Origin: Paenibacillus sp. FSL R7-0204
Lineage (GTDB): Bacteria; Bacillota; Bacilli; Paenibacillales; Paenibacillaceae
Reading direction: 5' to 3'
NCBI RefSeq assembly: GCF_038002225.1
Contig: NZ_JBBOCA010000001.1
Coordinates: forward strand, 7,378,001-7,442,000
Length of the DNA stretch: 64,000 nt
The translations under genes and the position numbers were made by a program. This document shows, one piece after another, positions 40,596-49,538 of the stretch (positions are counted from its first letter, which is position 1; every line of letters begins with the position of its first letter). Under the pieces are notes generated by a model. It ran no database searches, had not been told where the DNA came from, and saw nothing but the letters and a program-made list of their open reading frames with translations.

Positions 40596-42932
40596 TTATA
40601 CCGACTTCGGCGGCTGCAAGGCGCGCATGCTGTTCAGTACAGCAAGTACAGTAACTCCGACATCTGAGAATACGGCCTCCCACATGGTGGCAATTCCGAA
40701 CGCTCCCAGCAGCAGGAAGACCGCTTTGACTCCCAGCGCAAAAGCAATGTTCTGCCAGACAATGGTCCGCGTCCGTTTGGCGATTCCGATGGCGGAAGCG
40801 ATTTTGGAAGGCTCATCCGTCATGATGACAATATCCGCAGCCTCAATGGCTGCATCCGAGCCAAGTCCGCCCATGGCAATCCCAACATCCGCTCTGGCCA
40901 GCACCGGAGTATCATTAATCCCGTCCCCGACAAAAATGATCTTCTCCTTCGGACCCTTCTCCCGCTCCAGCTGTTCAATCGCCGCGACCTTATCTCCCGG
41001 CAGCAGCTCTGCATGAATCTCCTGAATGCCCAGCTGTCTGCCGACAGACTCGGCTACCGGAGAAGCGTCACCAGTCAGCATAACCGTCTTGTGGATTCCC
41101 AGTGCATTCAGAGCCTGAATCGCCTTAAGAGAATCGTCCTTCACTTCATCTGCAATGACGAGATAGCCTGCGTAGCGCTTATCTACAGCAATATGAACGA
41201 TCGTCCCGTACTCCTGCGGGGTTACGCTGGCAATCCCTTCACGCTCCATCAGCCGCGCATTCCCGGCCAGCACTGCCTTCCCCTCCACGGTAACTGCGAT
41301 GCCATGGCCGGAGATTTCGTTATAGCCTTTAATGGCTTCACCAGGAATAGCTTCGCCATAGGCTGCACGGATGGATTCTGCAATCGGATGGCTGGAATGG
41401 CTCTCCGCATAAGCCGCTACCCGCAGCAGCTCCTGCCCGGTGAAGCCTTCCGCCGGAACATTGCCGGTTACCGTGAACTGGCCTTTGGTCAAGGTTCCTG
41501 TCTTATCGAACACAACGATCTTCACATCATTCAAGGCTTCCAGATAGTTGCTGCCCTTCACCAGAATCCCGTTCTTCGACGCGGCACCAATCCCGCCGAA
41601 GAACCCGAGGGGAATCGACACGACAAGCGCACAAGGGCAAGAGATAACGAGGAAGACCAGTGCACGGTAGATCCAGTCGGAGAAGGTGGCTCCGCTCAGA
41701 ACCAGCGGCGGAACCACTGCCAGCAGCAGCGCTGTTATGACTACGACCGGCGTATAGGCACGGGCGAATTTGGTGATGAAATTCTCTGTCTTCGCTTTGT
41801 TATTCGTAGCATTCTGAACCAGCTCCAGAATCTGCGAGACTGCGGATTCGCCGAAGTCCTTGGTCACTTCAATGGTAATCACGCCATTGCGGTTAATGAA
41901 TCCGCTTAGCACCTGGCTTCCCGGCTGTGTCGAGCGGGGAACCGATTCTCCGGTCAGCGCCGAAGTATCCATCATCGCGCTGCCCTCAAGAATAATTCCG
42001 TCCAGCGGAACCTTCTCGCCGGGCTTAACCACGATGCTGTCCCCTACTCTAACCTCTTCGGGGGATACCTTGCGCAGATTATTGCCTTCCTTCAGATAAG
42101 CGAATTCCGGCCGGATATCCATCAGCGCTGTAATCGAACGGCGTGAACGGTTCACAGCCATTCCCTGGAATAGCTCCCCTACCTGATAGAAGAGCATAAC
42201 CGCGACGCCTTCGGGATATTCGCCGATGGCGAAAGCACCGATGGTCGCAAGGGCCATCAGGAAGTTCTCATCGAACACCTGGCCCCTTACAATATTCCGG
42301 GCAGCGGCGAGGACGACCTCTCCGCCGACAATCAGATAGGCTGCCAGGAAGATCAGCAGCTCGGTAATTCCGCTGACCGGCAGGAACATCCCGGCAGCAG
42401 CCAGAATGGCACCGCCGCCCAGCCGCATCAGGATGCGGCGCGTATCGCCCTCCCCATGCTCATGGCTGTGTCCGTGGCCGTGTGAATCCTCCTGGCTGTG
42501 GCTGTGCTCAGCAGCATGTGAATGCTGATGGCCGTCTTCCTGGGAATGCCCTTCTCCATGGGCATGCTCATGACCGTGCGGTTCGCCGTGGGTATGAACA
42601 TGGCCCTGTCCTTGAACCGCTACGCCGCGTACCTGAGCTGCCCCCTCCGCAGACAACGGCTTCTTAACTGCCCGTGAAGCTGGAACCGCCCGCGGCTTCA
42701 CATGCGGCTCCAGCTTGGTAATTGTATGCTCGGCCTGCTCAGCGATCTCATCCGCAGCAGCCGCCGTTGTCTCCAGTGTCATGGTCTTCGTGGCGAAGTT
42801 GACGGAGCAGGAGGACACGCCTTCAATCTTCTTGACCTTATTCTCGATCTTCATTGCGCAGTTCGCGCAGTCCAGCCCATCCAGGACCCATTTCCGCTTC
42901 ACATTGTCTTCTACCGTACTCAAATGACTCAT
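40596..42932 (-). CDS. cadA: CadA-type heavy-metal-translocating P1B-ATPase
   Basis: The protein has 778 residues. An HMA domain with GLDCANCAMKIENKV opens it, then a linker (~residues 105-165) with over 20 histidines. The ATPase core follows with the ion-binding SCPCALVVS, phosphorylation site DKTGTLTKG and hinge GDGINDTPVLARADVG. CPC with downstream K/D pattern fits Zn/Cd/Pb export rather than Cu. ATG 42932 touches its GGGAG site; TTG 42923, nine bases on, is better spaced. An ArsR-type operator sits in the promoter, shared with the divergent czcD gene. Confidence 0.93.
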   Translation of the reverse strand: MSHLSTVEDNVKRKWVLDGLDCANCAMKIENKVKKIEGVSSCSVNFATKTMTLETTAAAADEIAEQAEHTITKLEPHVKPRAVPASRAVKKPLSAEGAAQVRGVAVQGQGHVHTHGEPHGHEHAHGEGHSQEDGHQHSHAAEHSHSQEDSHGHGHSHEHGEGDTRRILMRLGGGAILAAAGMFLPVSGITELLIFLAAYLIVGGEVVLAAARNIVRGQVFDENFLMALATIGAFAIGEYPEGVAVMLFYQVGELFQGMAVNRSRRSITALMDIRPEFAYLKEGNNLRKVSPEEVRVGDSIVVKPGEKVPLDGIILEGSAMMDTSALTGESVPRSTQPGSQVLSGFINRNGVITIEVTKDFGESAVSQILELVQNATNNKAKTENFITKFARAYTPVVVITALLLAVVPPLVLSGATFSDWIYRALVFLVISCPCALVVSIPLGFFGGIGAASKNGILVKGSNYLEALNDVKIVVFDKTGTLTKGQFTVTGNVPAEGFTGQELLRVAAYAESHSSHPIAESIRAAYGEAIPGEAIKGYNEISGHGIAVTVEGKAVLAGNARLMEREGIASVTPQEYGTIVHIAVDKRYAGYLVIADEVKDDSLKAIQALNALGIHKTVMLTGDASPVAESVGRQLGIQEIHAELLPGDKVAAIEQLEREKGPKEKIIFVGDGINDTPVLARADVGIAMGGLGSDAAIEAADIVIMTDEPSKIASAIGIAKRTRTIVWQNIAFALGVKAVFLLLGAFGIATMWEAVFSDVGVTVLAVLNSMRALQPPKSV

Positions 42933-42950
42933 CTCCCTTGATTGTACCTA

Positions 42951-42972
42951 TATATGAGTATTTGTTCATATG
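42951..42972. promoter_or_regulatory. ArsR-family operator 1 (cadA side)
   Basis: ATATGA (42952-42957) and TCATAT (42966-42971) form an imperfect 12-2-12-type site similar to the one at 43144-43173. It lies ~20 bases ahead of the ATPase start, overlapping the expected promoter. Confidence 0.75.
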
Positions 42973-43143
42973 TTAACTTACACTTATTATATTCCCCTGA
43001 ATCATACAGTGTCAATGCATTCAGCGCACAGATTGTGGCTAATTATGTACTGTGAAGAATCTGGATGCCGATGGAGTTATTTTGGACAAACTATTCTTCA
43101 TCTATATAAAAAAGCTTGTAATTTGTCTGAGCTGGCCATAATA

Positions 43144-43173
43144 TTAACATATGAGCAATCATTCATATGTTAA
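43144..43173. promoter_or_regulatory. ArsR-family operator 2 (czcD side)
   Basis: TTAACATATGA (43144-43154) and TCATATGTTAA (43163-43173) form a perfect inverted repeat with an 8-base spacer, matching the SmtB/CzrA operator layout. It lies 20 bases before the czcD start. Confidence 0.85.
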
Positions 43174-43193
43174 TTGAAAAGGGGTCCTACCTA

Positions 43194-44174
43194 ATGAACA
43201 ATTCCAAAACCGATTCACATGCTCATTCGCACTCTGGAGCACACGCTGGATCACATGCTCATTCGCACTCTGGCGGGCATTCGCATTCACATTCCCACTC
43301 CCATGCACCGGATAATAAGAAAGGCTTGCTAATCGCCTTAATCATCACAGGCGGTATTATGTTCCTTGAATTCTTCGGCGGCCTGCTCACTGGGAGCCTG
43401 GCTCTTTTGTCCGACTCAGGCCATATGCTCAGCGACACCGCTTCCCTTGCCCTTAGCCTTGTGGCCATGATTATCGCGGTGAAGCCGGCCTCCTCCAAGA
43501 ACTCTTACGGCTTCCACCGGTTTGAGATTATGGCGGCTTTGTTCAACGGGGTGACCCTGTTTGTAATCTCCGGATTCATTATGTATGAAGCTTTCCAGCG
43601 CTTCTCCGCCCCTCCGGTGGTAGCCAGCGGAACAATGATGCTGATTGCCAGTGTCGGACTGCTGGCCAATCTCGTCAGCGCATGGTCACTGATGCGCAAA
43701 AGCGGAGCTAAAGACAATATCAATATCCGCAGCGCTTACCTGCACGTGATCAGCGATGCTCTCGGCTCTGTTGGCGCACTGGTCGCCGGTCTGATTATGA
43801 ACCTGTTCTCCTGGTATGTGGCAGACCCTATCATCAGTGTGCTGGTCGCCCTGCTCATCCTGCGCAGCGCCTGGGGTGTTATCAAGCAGGCCTTCCATAT
43901 TCTTATGGAAGGAACTCCGCTTAGCATGAATGCCGAAGAGGTCGAGAAGGCGCTACTGGGAATTGAAGGGGTTCAGGATGTGCATGACCTGCATATCTGG
44001 ACCATCACCTCCGGCCTGGATGCGCTCAGCGGTCATCTGCTGATCAAGGACGGGGTTAATTCGGAGCAGGTACTGCAACAAGCGCTTAAAATGGTGGAAG
44101 AGAATTTTGGCATCCAGCACACCACACTGCAGATTGAGAATTCCGCGGTGAAGCACGGTCACCTTCCGGTCTGA
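43194..44174 (+). CDS. czcD: CzcD-type cation diffusion facilitator (Zn/Cd/Co exporter)
   Basis: The protein has 326 residues from ATG 43194, with AAAAGGGG 9 bases upstream. Its first ~45 residues are His/Ser/Gly repeats (SHAHSHSG, SHSHSHSHA) that may buffer metal. Six membrane helices follow; the DSGHMLSDTASLALS and HVISDALGSVGALVAG motifs hold the transport-site His/Asp residues. The C-terminal domain ends TTLQIENSAVKHGHLPV. It is divergent from cadA across the two operators. Confidence 0.93.
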   Translation: MNNSKTDSHAHSHSGAHAGSHAHSHSGGHSHSHSHSHAPDNKKGLLIALIITGGIMFLEFFGGLLTGSLALLSDSGHMLSDTASLALSLVAMIIAVKPASSKNSYGFHRFEIMAALFNGVTLFVISGFIMYEAFQRFSAPPVVASGTMMLIASVGLLANLVSAWSLMRKSGAKDNINIRSAYLHVISDALGSVGALVAGLIMNLFSWYVADPIISVLVALLILRSAWGVIKQAFHILMEGTPLSMNAEEVEKALLGIEGVQDVHDLHIWTITSGLDALSGHLLIKDGVNSEQVLQQALKMVEENFGIQHTTLQIENSAVKHGHLPV

Positions 44175-44235
44175 GGAAGAGGTGGTAAGGGAGAATGAGG
44201 GAGTCCGAGGAAAATCTAACGATTCTGTATGCCTG

Positions 44236-44318
44236 CCGAATGTATGCTGTTGTCCACATACATTCGGCCACTTGCCCTCACAACGACCGATTGTATGCTG
44301 TTTTCCACATATATTCCG
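44236..44318. repeat. Dispersed palindrome, family C, two copies
   Basis: CCGAATGTATG and CATACATTCGG (44236-44267) are perfect arms around CTGTTGTCCA. A second, slightly diverged copy is at 44287-44318 (CCGATTGTATG...CATATATTCCG). A third occurs at the window end (63971-63997). No ORF or terminator tail accounts for them. Confidence 0.75.
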
Positions 44319-44372
44319 AACACATACCCTCGCACTGGCACATATATTTGATTTATCGCACTTCATAATATA

Positions 44373-44422
44373 AAAGGGGCTGCCCCAAGCCGTTACCTGG
44401 CTTTGGGACAGCCCCTTTGCTA
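44373..44422. terminator. Strong bidirectional terminator between czcD and arsR
   Basis: AAAGGGGCTG (44373-44382) pairs with CAGCCCCTTT (44409-44418), extended by CCCAAGCC/GGCTTTGGG inside. It separates convergent genes. Confidence 0.92.
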
Positions 44423-44432
44423 TCATAACAAT

Positions 44433-44798
44433 CTATTCATGCCGGATATGCTCATGGGTCTGCAGGAAGATCTGCTCCACATGCGCATCATTCAGCGAAT
44501 AATATACGGTCTTGCCTTCCTTGCGGCGTTTCACAATCCGCAGATTGCGCAGATAGCGGAGCTGATGGGAGACTGCTGACTGTCCCATATCCAGTATGGA
44601 GGACAAGTCATGCACACACAGCTCCTGCTGGGATAACGCGTAGATCAGCCGAACTCTTGTCGGATCACCCAGTGCCTTGAACATTTCTGCCATCTTATCT
44701 GTGATCTCACGGTCCGGCAGAATCAAGGCCATAGATTCCGGTTCCAGTTCGGAACCATTACAGGTGTTGTCGCATTCTTCAAGTGCCGCTGGTTCCAT
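44433..44798 (-). CDS. ArsR/SmtB-family zinc-sensing repressor (CzrA-like)
   Basis: The protein has 121 residues from ATG 44798, behind GGAGGAGGGCGGGAGC; ATG 44816 or 44831 are alternatives. The winged helix includes CVHDLSSILDMGQSAVSHQL. The last helix carries D104-x-H106-x10-H117-x2-H120, the exact spacing of the CzrA/SmtB alpha-5 zinc site. The N-terminal CDNTC pair could make an extra CadC-like site. It probably binds both operators at 42.95 and 43.16 kb and releases them with Zn or Cd. Confidence 0.9.
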   Translation of the reverse strand: MEPAALEECDNTCNGSELEPESMALILPDREITDKMAEMFKALGDPTRVRLIYALSQQELCVHDLSSILDMGQSAVSHQLRYLRNLRIVKRRKEGKTVYYSLNDAHVEQIFLQTHEHIRHE

Positions 44799-44905
44799 GC
44801 TCCCGCCCTCCTCCATATGCTCATCCGGCATCACCGGCGCTTAATAGTATCTTCTACGATTAATTATAGAAAAAATGGCGTCCAATGTCCATGGAGAAGG
44901 GAATC

Positions 44906-45643
44906 TTATACCGCCTTACGCCAAAAGGCTATCAAGCCAGCACCCAGGAACAGAAGCAGGCTGCCCGACACGACAATCATCAGGCTCTCCAGCGGCAAGT
45001 TGAAGGCGCCGAACCGTTCTTCGCCGAAGGGGGACATAGCCAGCACCGGCTGCACCCATGGATAATAAGGACCGTAGGTGGAAGAATTGGCAATCAGCAT
45101 GTTAGGAATGGTGAAGCAGACATTCAGCGCCAGCGGGGCGCCGAAGCTGCTCCAGCCTTGAGATATCGCCAGTTGCAGGGCAGCCAGCGGCAGGCAGGCA
45201 AACCAGCCTCCGAACAGGCTGCTCAGCAGTAGCTCCCAGGGAACTCCCCCTTCTGCCCCCCTATACCATCCCACTCCCAAAACTCCAGCAAGAAACAGCA
45301 GCTGAACCGCACCCAGCAGCGCTATAATCAAAACAAATTTGGCAAAGTATACAGAAGTCCTCGTAACCGGAAGCGCCAGGAGCTGCTTCCAGCCGCCGTC
45401 ACTATGCTCATTGCGGCAGATTAAAGCGGCGAAGAGTCCAGAGAGTACCGGAAGAAACAGCAGCGCATGTACCGCTGACATTGTGCTCAGCAGAACCTGC
45501 CAGGTTATCACCCTATCCTCTTGCATGTCCGAAAGCGCACCAATCGGCAGGGAGACCAGCGGACTGAGCAGAATTAACAGCCAAGTGCGGAATCCGGTTA
45601 TCTTCATGCACTCCGCAGACAATATTCGCAGAAAAGTCCGCAT
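44906..45643 (-). CDS. ABC-2 type permease, second subunit (LanG/BcrB-like)
   Basis: The protein has 245 residues from ATG 45643, two bases after the preceding stop, with AAAGGA 12 bases upstream. It has six hydrophobic segments and the KQLLALPVTRTSVYFAKF loop shared with its partner, which is typical of lantibiotic-immunity and bacitracin-export permeases. The two permeases diverged by duplication: both contain the KQLLALPVxRTxV motif. Confidence 0.86.
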   Translation of the reverse strand: MRTFLRILSAECMKITGFRTWLLILLSPLVSLPIGALSDMQEDRVITWQVLLSTMSAVHALLFLPVLSGLFAALICRNEHSDGGWKQLLALPVTRTSVYFAKFVLIIALLGAVQLLFLAGVLGVGWYRGAEGGVPWELLLSSLFGGWFACLPLAALQLAISQGWSSFGAPLALNVCFTIPNMLIANSSTYGPYYPWVQPVLAMSPFGEERFGAFNLPLESLMIVVSGSLLLFLGAGLIAFWRKAV

Positions 45644-45645
45644 GT

Positions 45646-46362
45646 TCAGTCCACATCCTTTCGCGCGAAATGTATGGCTCCAGGCAGGATTACCAGGAGT
45701 CCAAGCAACAGGCCGGCTCCGCTGAACAGCCAAGGACGCGGATCACTCCAGGCCAAGGCCGGCCAGGAGAGCGGCATCCATTCCGTGAAGTATACACCGA
45801 ACGGGCTGACCAGCGACAAGGTCAATCCCACCGATACCGGGAGGGTCTGGTTCCGGCTGGATAGAGACAGCCACAGCTGGAGTGCAATGATAGGCATGGC
45901 GGCAGCATACGCGGCGAAGCCCATCCGCAGGACATCCGTTAGCGGTATCGGCTGAGTACCGAATCCGAGCAACAGCCCGAGAATCACGGTTCCCGCCGAC
46001 AGCAGCAGGCAGGATACGATAAGCAGCAGCAGGCAGAGCAGCAGCTTCGCCATAAACACAGCCGTACGGGAGACAGGCAGCGCCAGAAGCTGCTTCCAGG
46101 CGCTGGTCTGATGCTCGACATTCGCAATCAGAGAGCAGATCAGTGTGCCCCCAAGATAGAGGGCAATCGGTACGAAGGGTATGACCTCACTGAGCAGGCC
46201 ACCCCACAGGTCCTCCCGGTACTGCCCGCGAAGATAGTCATAGCGGAGGCCGAAATTCAGCCCCTGCATGGCGATGAGGCCCAGCGGGCCAAGGAAGGCG
46301 AGGAACCATATGCCTTTGCCGCGGATCTTAAGCCAGTCCGCCGACAGCGCACGCCACATCAT
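45646..46362 (-). CDS. ABC-2 type permease, first subunit (LanE/BcrB-like)
   Basis: The protein has 238 residues and six hydrophobic helices. The loop WKQLLALPVSRTAVFMAKL mirrors the partner permease. Its start overlaps the ATPase stop by 4 bases. Together the three genes match the EFG-type self-protection or peptide-antibiotic export transporters, although no biosynthetic gene is nearby. Confidence 0.86.
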   Translation of the reverse strand: MMWRALSADWLKIRGKGIWFLAFLGPLGLIAMQGLNFGLRYDYLRGQYREDLWGGLLSEVIPFVPIALYLGGTLICSLIANVEHQTSAWKQLLALPVSRTAVFMAKLLLCLLLLIVSCLLLSAGTVILGLLLGFGTQPIPLTDVLRMGFAAYAAAMPIIALQLWLSLSSRNQTLPVSVGLTLSLVSPFGVYFTEWMPLSWPALAWSDPRPWLFSGAGLLLGLLVILPGAIHFARKDVD

Positions 46363-47270
46363 AGCCCCCCTCCCCCAACCACCTGCAGGAAGAATTCCTC
46401 CAGAGATTGCCTGTGCTCCTCTACCCTGTAGATCGCATGGCCCTCTTCAACCAGCTCTTTGACCAGCAGCGATACTCGCGCATCACTCATCCGGGGCAGG
46501 ACCAGCCGGCCCTCCTGCAGCTCGCCGCCGCAGCCGCGCCGCACCGCCGTCATCAGCGCAGTCTCCGGCTCAGATAACGCCAGACGCAGATGGCCGGCCG
46601 CCTGCTGCTGGAGATGGGCAATGGTATCCTGATAGACCATCTGTCCCTCCCGGATAATGCCGACCGTACCGGCCATCTGCTCAATCTCACTCAGCAGATG
46701 GCTGGATACCAGCACTGTAATCCCCTGCTCTCCAGGCAGCCGCTTAATCAGAGAGCGGATCTCCTGTATGCCTGACGGGTCCAGTCCGTTGGTCGGCTCA
46801 TCGAGAATCAGCAGCTCCGGGCTGCCCAGCAGGGCTGCCGCAATCCCCAGCCGCTGCTTCATGCCCAGCGAGAAGCCCTTGACCGGCCGCGTCTCCTCCC
46901 CGGTAAGCGAGACGATCTCCAGCACCTCGGCAATGCGCACCTTGGGCACACCCAGAATACGTCGGATCGCCTCCAGATTGTCCCATGCACTCAGATGCCC
47001 GTAGTAGGACGGCGATTCCACCAGCGAGCCTACCTTGCGCAGAATCTGCATCCGGTTCGCACGCAGCTCCTTGCCGAAGATTTCAATGCTGCCGGAGGTC
47101 GGCTTGATCAGACCGAGCAGCATGCGGATAGTTGTTGTTTTGCCGGCACCGTTCGGTCCGAGGAAGCCGTAGATTTCCCCTTTTGTAATATTGAGATTCA
47201 GGTTCTTCACAGCCGCACGGCCGCGGTATTCCTTAAGCAGATTTCTTGTCTCTATTACTGTATCCTTCAT
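46359..47270 (-). CDS. ABC transporter ATP-binding protein (BcrA/LanF-like)
   Basis: The protein has 303 residues from ATG 47270, with GAGGTG 6 bases upstream. The Walker A is FLGPNGAGKTTTIRML, the signature GFSLGMKQRLGIAAALLG and the Walker B LLILDEPTNGLDP. The C-terminal ~90 residues (including MVYQDTIAHLQQQ) form the BcrA-type regulatory extension. It energises the two permeases, probably moving peptide antibiotics away from the membrane. Confidence 0.93.
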   Translation of the reverse strand: MKDTVIETRNLLKEYRGRAAVKNLNLNITKGEIYGFLGPNGAGKTTTIRMLLGLIKPTSGSIEIFGKELRANRMQILRKVGSLVESPSYYGHLSAWDNLEAIRRILGVPKVRIAEVLEIVSLTGEETRPVKGFSLGMKQRLGIAAALLGSPELLILDEPTNGLDPSGIQEIRSLIKRLPGEQGITVLVSSHLLSEIEQMAGTVGIIREGQMVYQDTIAHLQQQAAGHLRLALSEPETALMTAVRRGCGGELQEGRLVLPRMSDARVSLLVKELVEEGHAIYRVEEHRQSLEEFFLQVVGGGGL

Positions 47271-47348
47271 TCTCTTCACCTCGGTAACAGCATAACGCCC
47301 CAAGGTTAAAAGCACGGAAGCAGCAAGTTTAAATTTTGTTTAAATTGT

Positions 47349-48767
47349 TCAGGCGTCCCGCTTCCAGATCCTAACCTCGGTCCCCTTCACCGTGCTCTCC
47401 ATGCTCCATTCCAGGTCCATCCGCTTCAGCAGCAAATCGACAATCGACAGGCCCAGGCCGGCTCCTGCGAAGCCCGAGCTCTGCGCAAGGCCGCCGCCGT
47501 GATCCGAGATGATAATCACCCGGTTGCCCTCACGGATCTCCGTAAGTATTCCTACATATAATCCGCTGCGTGCATGACGCAGAATGTTCTGGAACAGATT
47601 ATCTAGCACTCTGCGGAACCAGCTGTCATCGATCTCCCAATACAGCGGCGCAGCCTCCAGATCAATATCGATCCGATACCCCTCCTTCTCCCACACCGGA
47701 TACCAGGCGGCGGCGCTCTCCCGCACCAGTCTCAGCACATCCCGGCGCTCTAGATGCAGCGCAATGCGTCCGCTGTTCAGCAAATTGTAGGACAGCAGGT
47801 TCTCAATCAGGATGCTCAGGCTCTCGATCCGCTGATCCATCAGCTCAAGGGAGGACTGGCCGCGCGGTGACAACGGCTCCTTGCCCAGTACATGGAGGTG
47901 GCTGCGAATAACGGTAAGCGGAGTCCGCAAATCATGCGACAGATCAGCGACCAGCCGCTTACGCAGCGCCTCTTCTTCCGCCTCTCTGGCACGGCCTGCC
48001 TTAAGCTCCGTGACCATGGTATTGAAGGCTTCCTCCAGATGCCCGATCTCATCCGGCTTCCCCGGCGGAACAATCTGCGGCAAGCCCTCCTGCCCGGTGA
48101 AGACCATAGCGGTCTGCAGGCGCAGCAGCCTTCTGCGGATCATGATGAAGAAGAGCCAGGAGCTGGTGATGAACAGAAGGAAGAACACCAGCATGGCAAT
48201 CGAATACCACTTATCCAGTCCTGCCGCATATTTACTCTCCGTAATATCCTCAGGAATCTGCATAACCATGAAGCCCTCTGCGGCCTCTGCCCGGTCTCCT
48301 ATAAAAGCAACAATCGCCAGCGGCTTCAGCGCCGTACTGTCCTTCATGAAGGATACCGCTTCAGCGGCACTCCACTGGGCGGGAATAGCCGGCGTCTCTC
48401 CCGTCAAGAGCAGCGGCGGTCCTGAAGGCTCTGTCACCAGCTGTGTTAATCCCGCAGGATCGACCCAGAATATTCTCGACAGCGGATAGGCTTCGCTTAA
48501 GGCCGACAGCCGCAGGGTGATATCCGCAGGAGACTGGTCAAGGAGCTTGCGGGCTTCCTCATGCCACATCATCTCCAGCTTATCTATACTGGAATACTGC
48601 TTATACTCCTTGGGTGGACTTGTATGAGTAATCCCACCGAAGATGCTGTACACTGCAATCGTCAGCGGAATAACAACCGGCACGAACAGCAGTGCAGCTA
48701 CAATAATCAGCAGATAGCGAAAAAGCAGCGAACGGTGCAGCAGCTGGAAACGCCCTGTCCCCTTCAC
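47349..48767 (-). CDS. Sensor histidine kinase of OmpR-type pair
   Basis: The protein has 472 residues from GTG 48767, overlapping the regulator stop by 4 bases. Membrane helices near residues 18-40 and 188-210 flank a ~145-residue extracellular region; a HAMP-like segment, the H-box ADLSHDLRTPLTVIRSH and an ATPase domain with NLFQNILRHA, SDHGGG and GAGLGLSIV follow. It may sense the compound exported by the adjacent ABC transporter. Confidence 0.9.
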   Translation of the reverse strand: MKGTGRFQLLHRSLLFRYLLIIVAALLFVPVVIPLTIAVYSIFGGITHTSPPKEYKQYSSIDKLEMMWHEEARKLLDQSPADITLRLSALSEAYPLSRIFWVDPAGLTQLVTEPSGPPLLLTGETPAIPAQWSAAEAVSFMKDSTALKPLAIVAFIGDRAEAAEGFMVMQIPEDITESKYAAGLDKWYSIAMLVFFLLFITSSWLFFIMIRRRLLRLQTAMVFTGQEGLPQIVPPGKPDEIGHLEEAFNTMVTELKAGRAREAEEEALRKRLVADLSHDLRTPLTVIRSHLHVLGKEPLSPRGQSSLELMDQRIESLSILIENLLSYNLLNSGRIALHLERRDVLRLVRESAAAWYPVWEKEGYRIDIDLEAAPLYWEIDDSWFRRVLDNLFQNILRHARSGLYVGILTEIREGNRVIIISDHGGGLAQSSGFAGAGLGLSIVDLLLKRMDLEWSMESTVKGTEVRIWKRDA

Positions 48768-49438
48768 CCTCTCACCCGGTAGCCGATCCCCCGGACCGTC
48801 TCAATAATCTCCGGCGCGGCCGGATCAAGCTCCAGCTTCTCGCGCAGATAACGGATATGTACCATCAGCGTCTTGTCGCCTTCAATATAACTCTCCCCCC
48901 AGACCGCCTCATAGATCTGCTCCTTGGTCAGAATCTGGCCCAGATGCCGCAGCAGATAAGAGAAGATCTGAAACTGCTTGCCGGTAAGCATAATCTCCCG
49001 TCCGGTCGCAGCTTCCGTGACCACACTGCTTCCCGGTCTGACAACCAGATGCTTAAGCATGAGCGGAGCAGGCGCGGCAGCGCCGCTTCTTCTCAGCAGA
49101 ACCTCGATTCTCGCTGCCAGCTCATCGGGATGAAACGGCTTGGTCAGATAATCATCGGCGAAGTCCAGCCCCTGAAGCTTATCGTCAATGGAGGTGCGCG
49201 CCGAGAGCATCAGAACCGGCAGCTCCGGATACGCCCGCTTCAGCCGCTGGCCGACGGTGAAGCCATCCAGCCCCGGCAGCATCACATCCAGAATCGCAAG
49301 CTGGCAGCCCTCTGCGGCTTCAAGTGCCCCGTCTCCGCTCTCCAGCCAGCGCACCGCATATTCCCGTTCCCTTAGATCAGCCGCTACGACACTGCCGATC
49401 TCCCGGTCGTCTTCTACGTACAATAGGGTTACACTCAC
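48764..49438 (-). CDS. OmpR-type response regulator
   Basis: The protein has 225 residues from GTG 49438, with AGGACGG 9-12 bases upstream; the open frame further up to 49741 is antisense-like and rejected. The receiver domain has VEDD at the start, LAILDVMLPGLDG with the phospho-acceptor Asp, and DDYLTKPF. The winged-helix effector ends ETVRGIGYRVRG. It probably controls the ABC genes just downstream. Confidence 0.92.
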   Translation of the reverse strand: MSVTLLYVEDDREIGSVVAADLREREYAVRWLESGDGALEAAEGCQLAILDVMLPGLDGFTVGQRLKRAYPELPVLMLSARTSIDDKLQGLDFADDYLTKPFHPDELAARIEVLLRRSGAAAPAPLMLKHLVVRPGSSVVTEAATGREIMLTGKQFQIFSYLLRHLGQILTKEQIYEAVWGESYIEGDKTLMVHIRYLREKLELDPAAPEIIETVRGIGYRVRG

Positions 49439-49481
49439 GTTGGTTAACCGTCCTTTCTTTCTTCGAATGGCAAAACAAATC

Positions 49482-49522
49482 CCCGGATACCGGCAGTCTT
49501 GAGGCCTGCCGGTATCCGGGGA
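49482..49522 (-). terminator. Very stable terminator of the EAL gene
   Basis: CCCCGGATACCGGCAG (49482-49497) pairs perfectly with CTGCCGGTATCCGGGG (49507-49522), a 16-bp stem. On the minus strand it is followed by ATTTGTTTTG. Confidence 0.9.
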
Positions 49523-49538
49523 GAATGATCCTTGCTGT

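Noticed and set aside
41013..41909. A 298-codon plus-strand ORF within the CadA-type gene
   Set aside because: It lies wholly inside the ATPase on the opposite strand.
44236..44318. Family C palindromes as transcription terminators
   Set aside because: There is no U-tract after the arms and a strong terminator follows at 44373.
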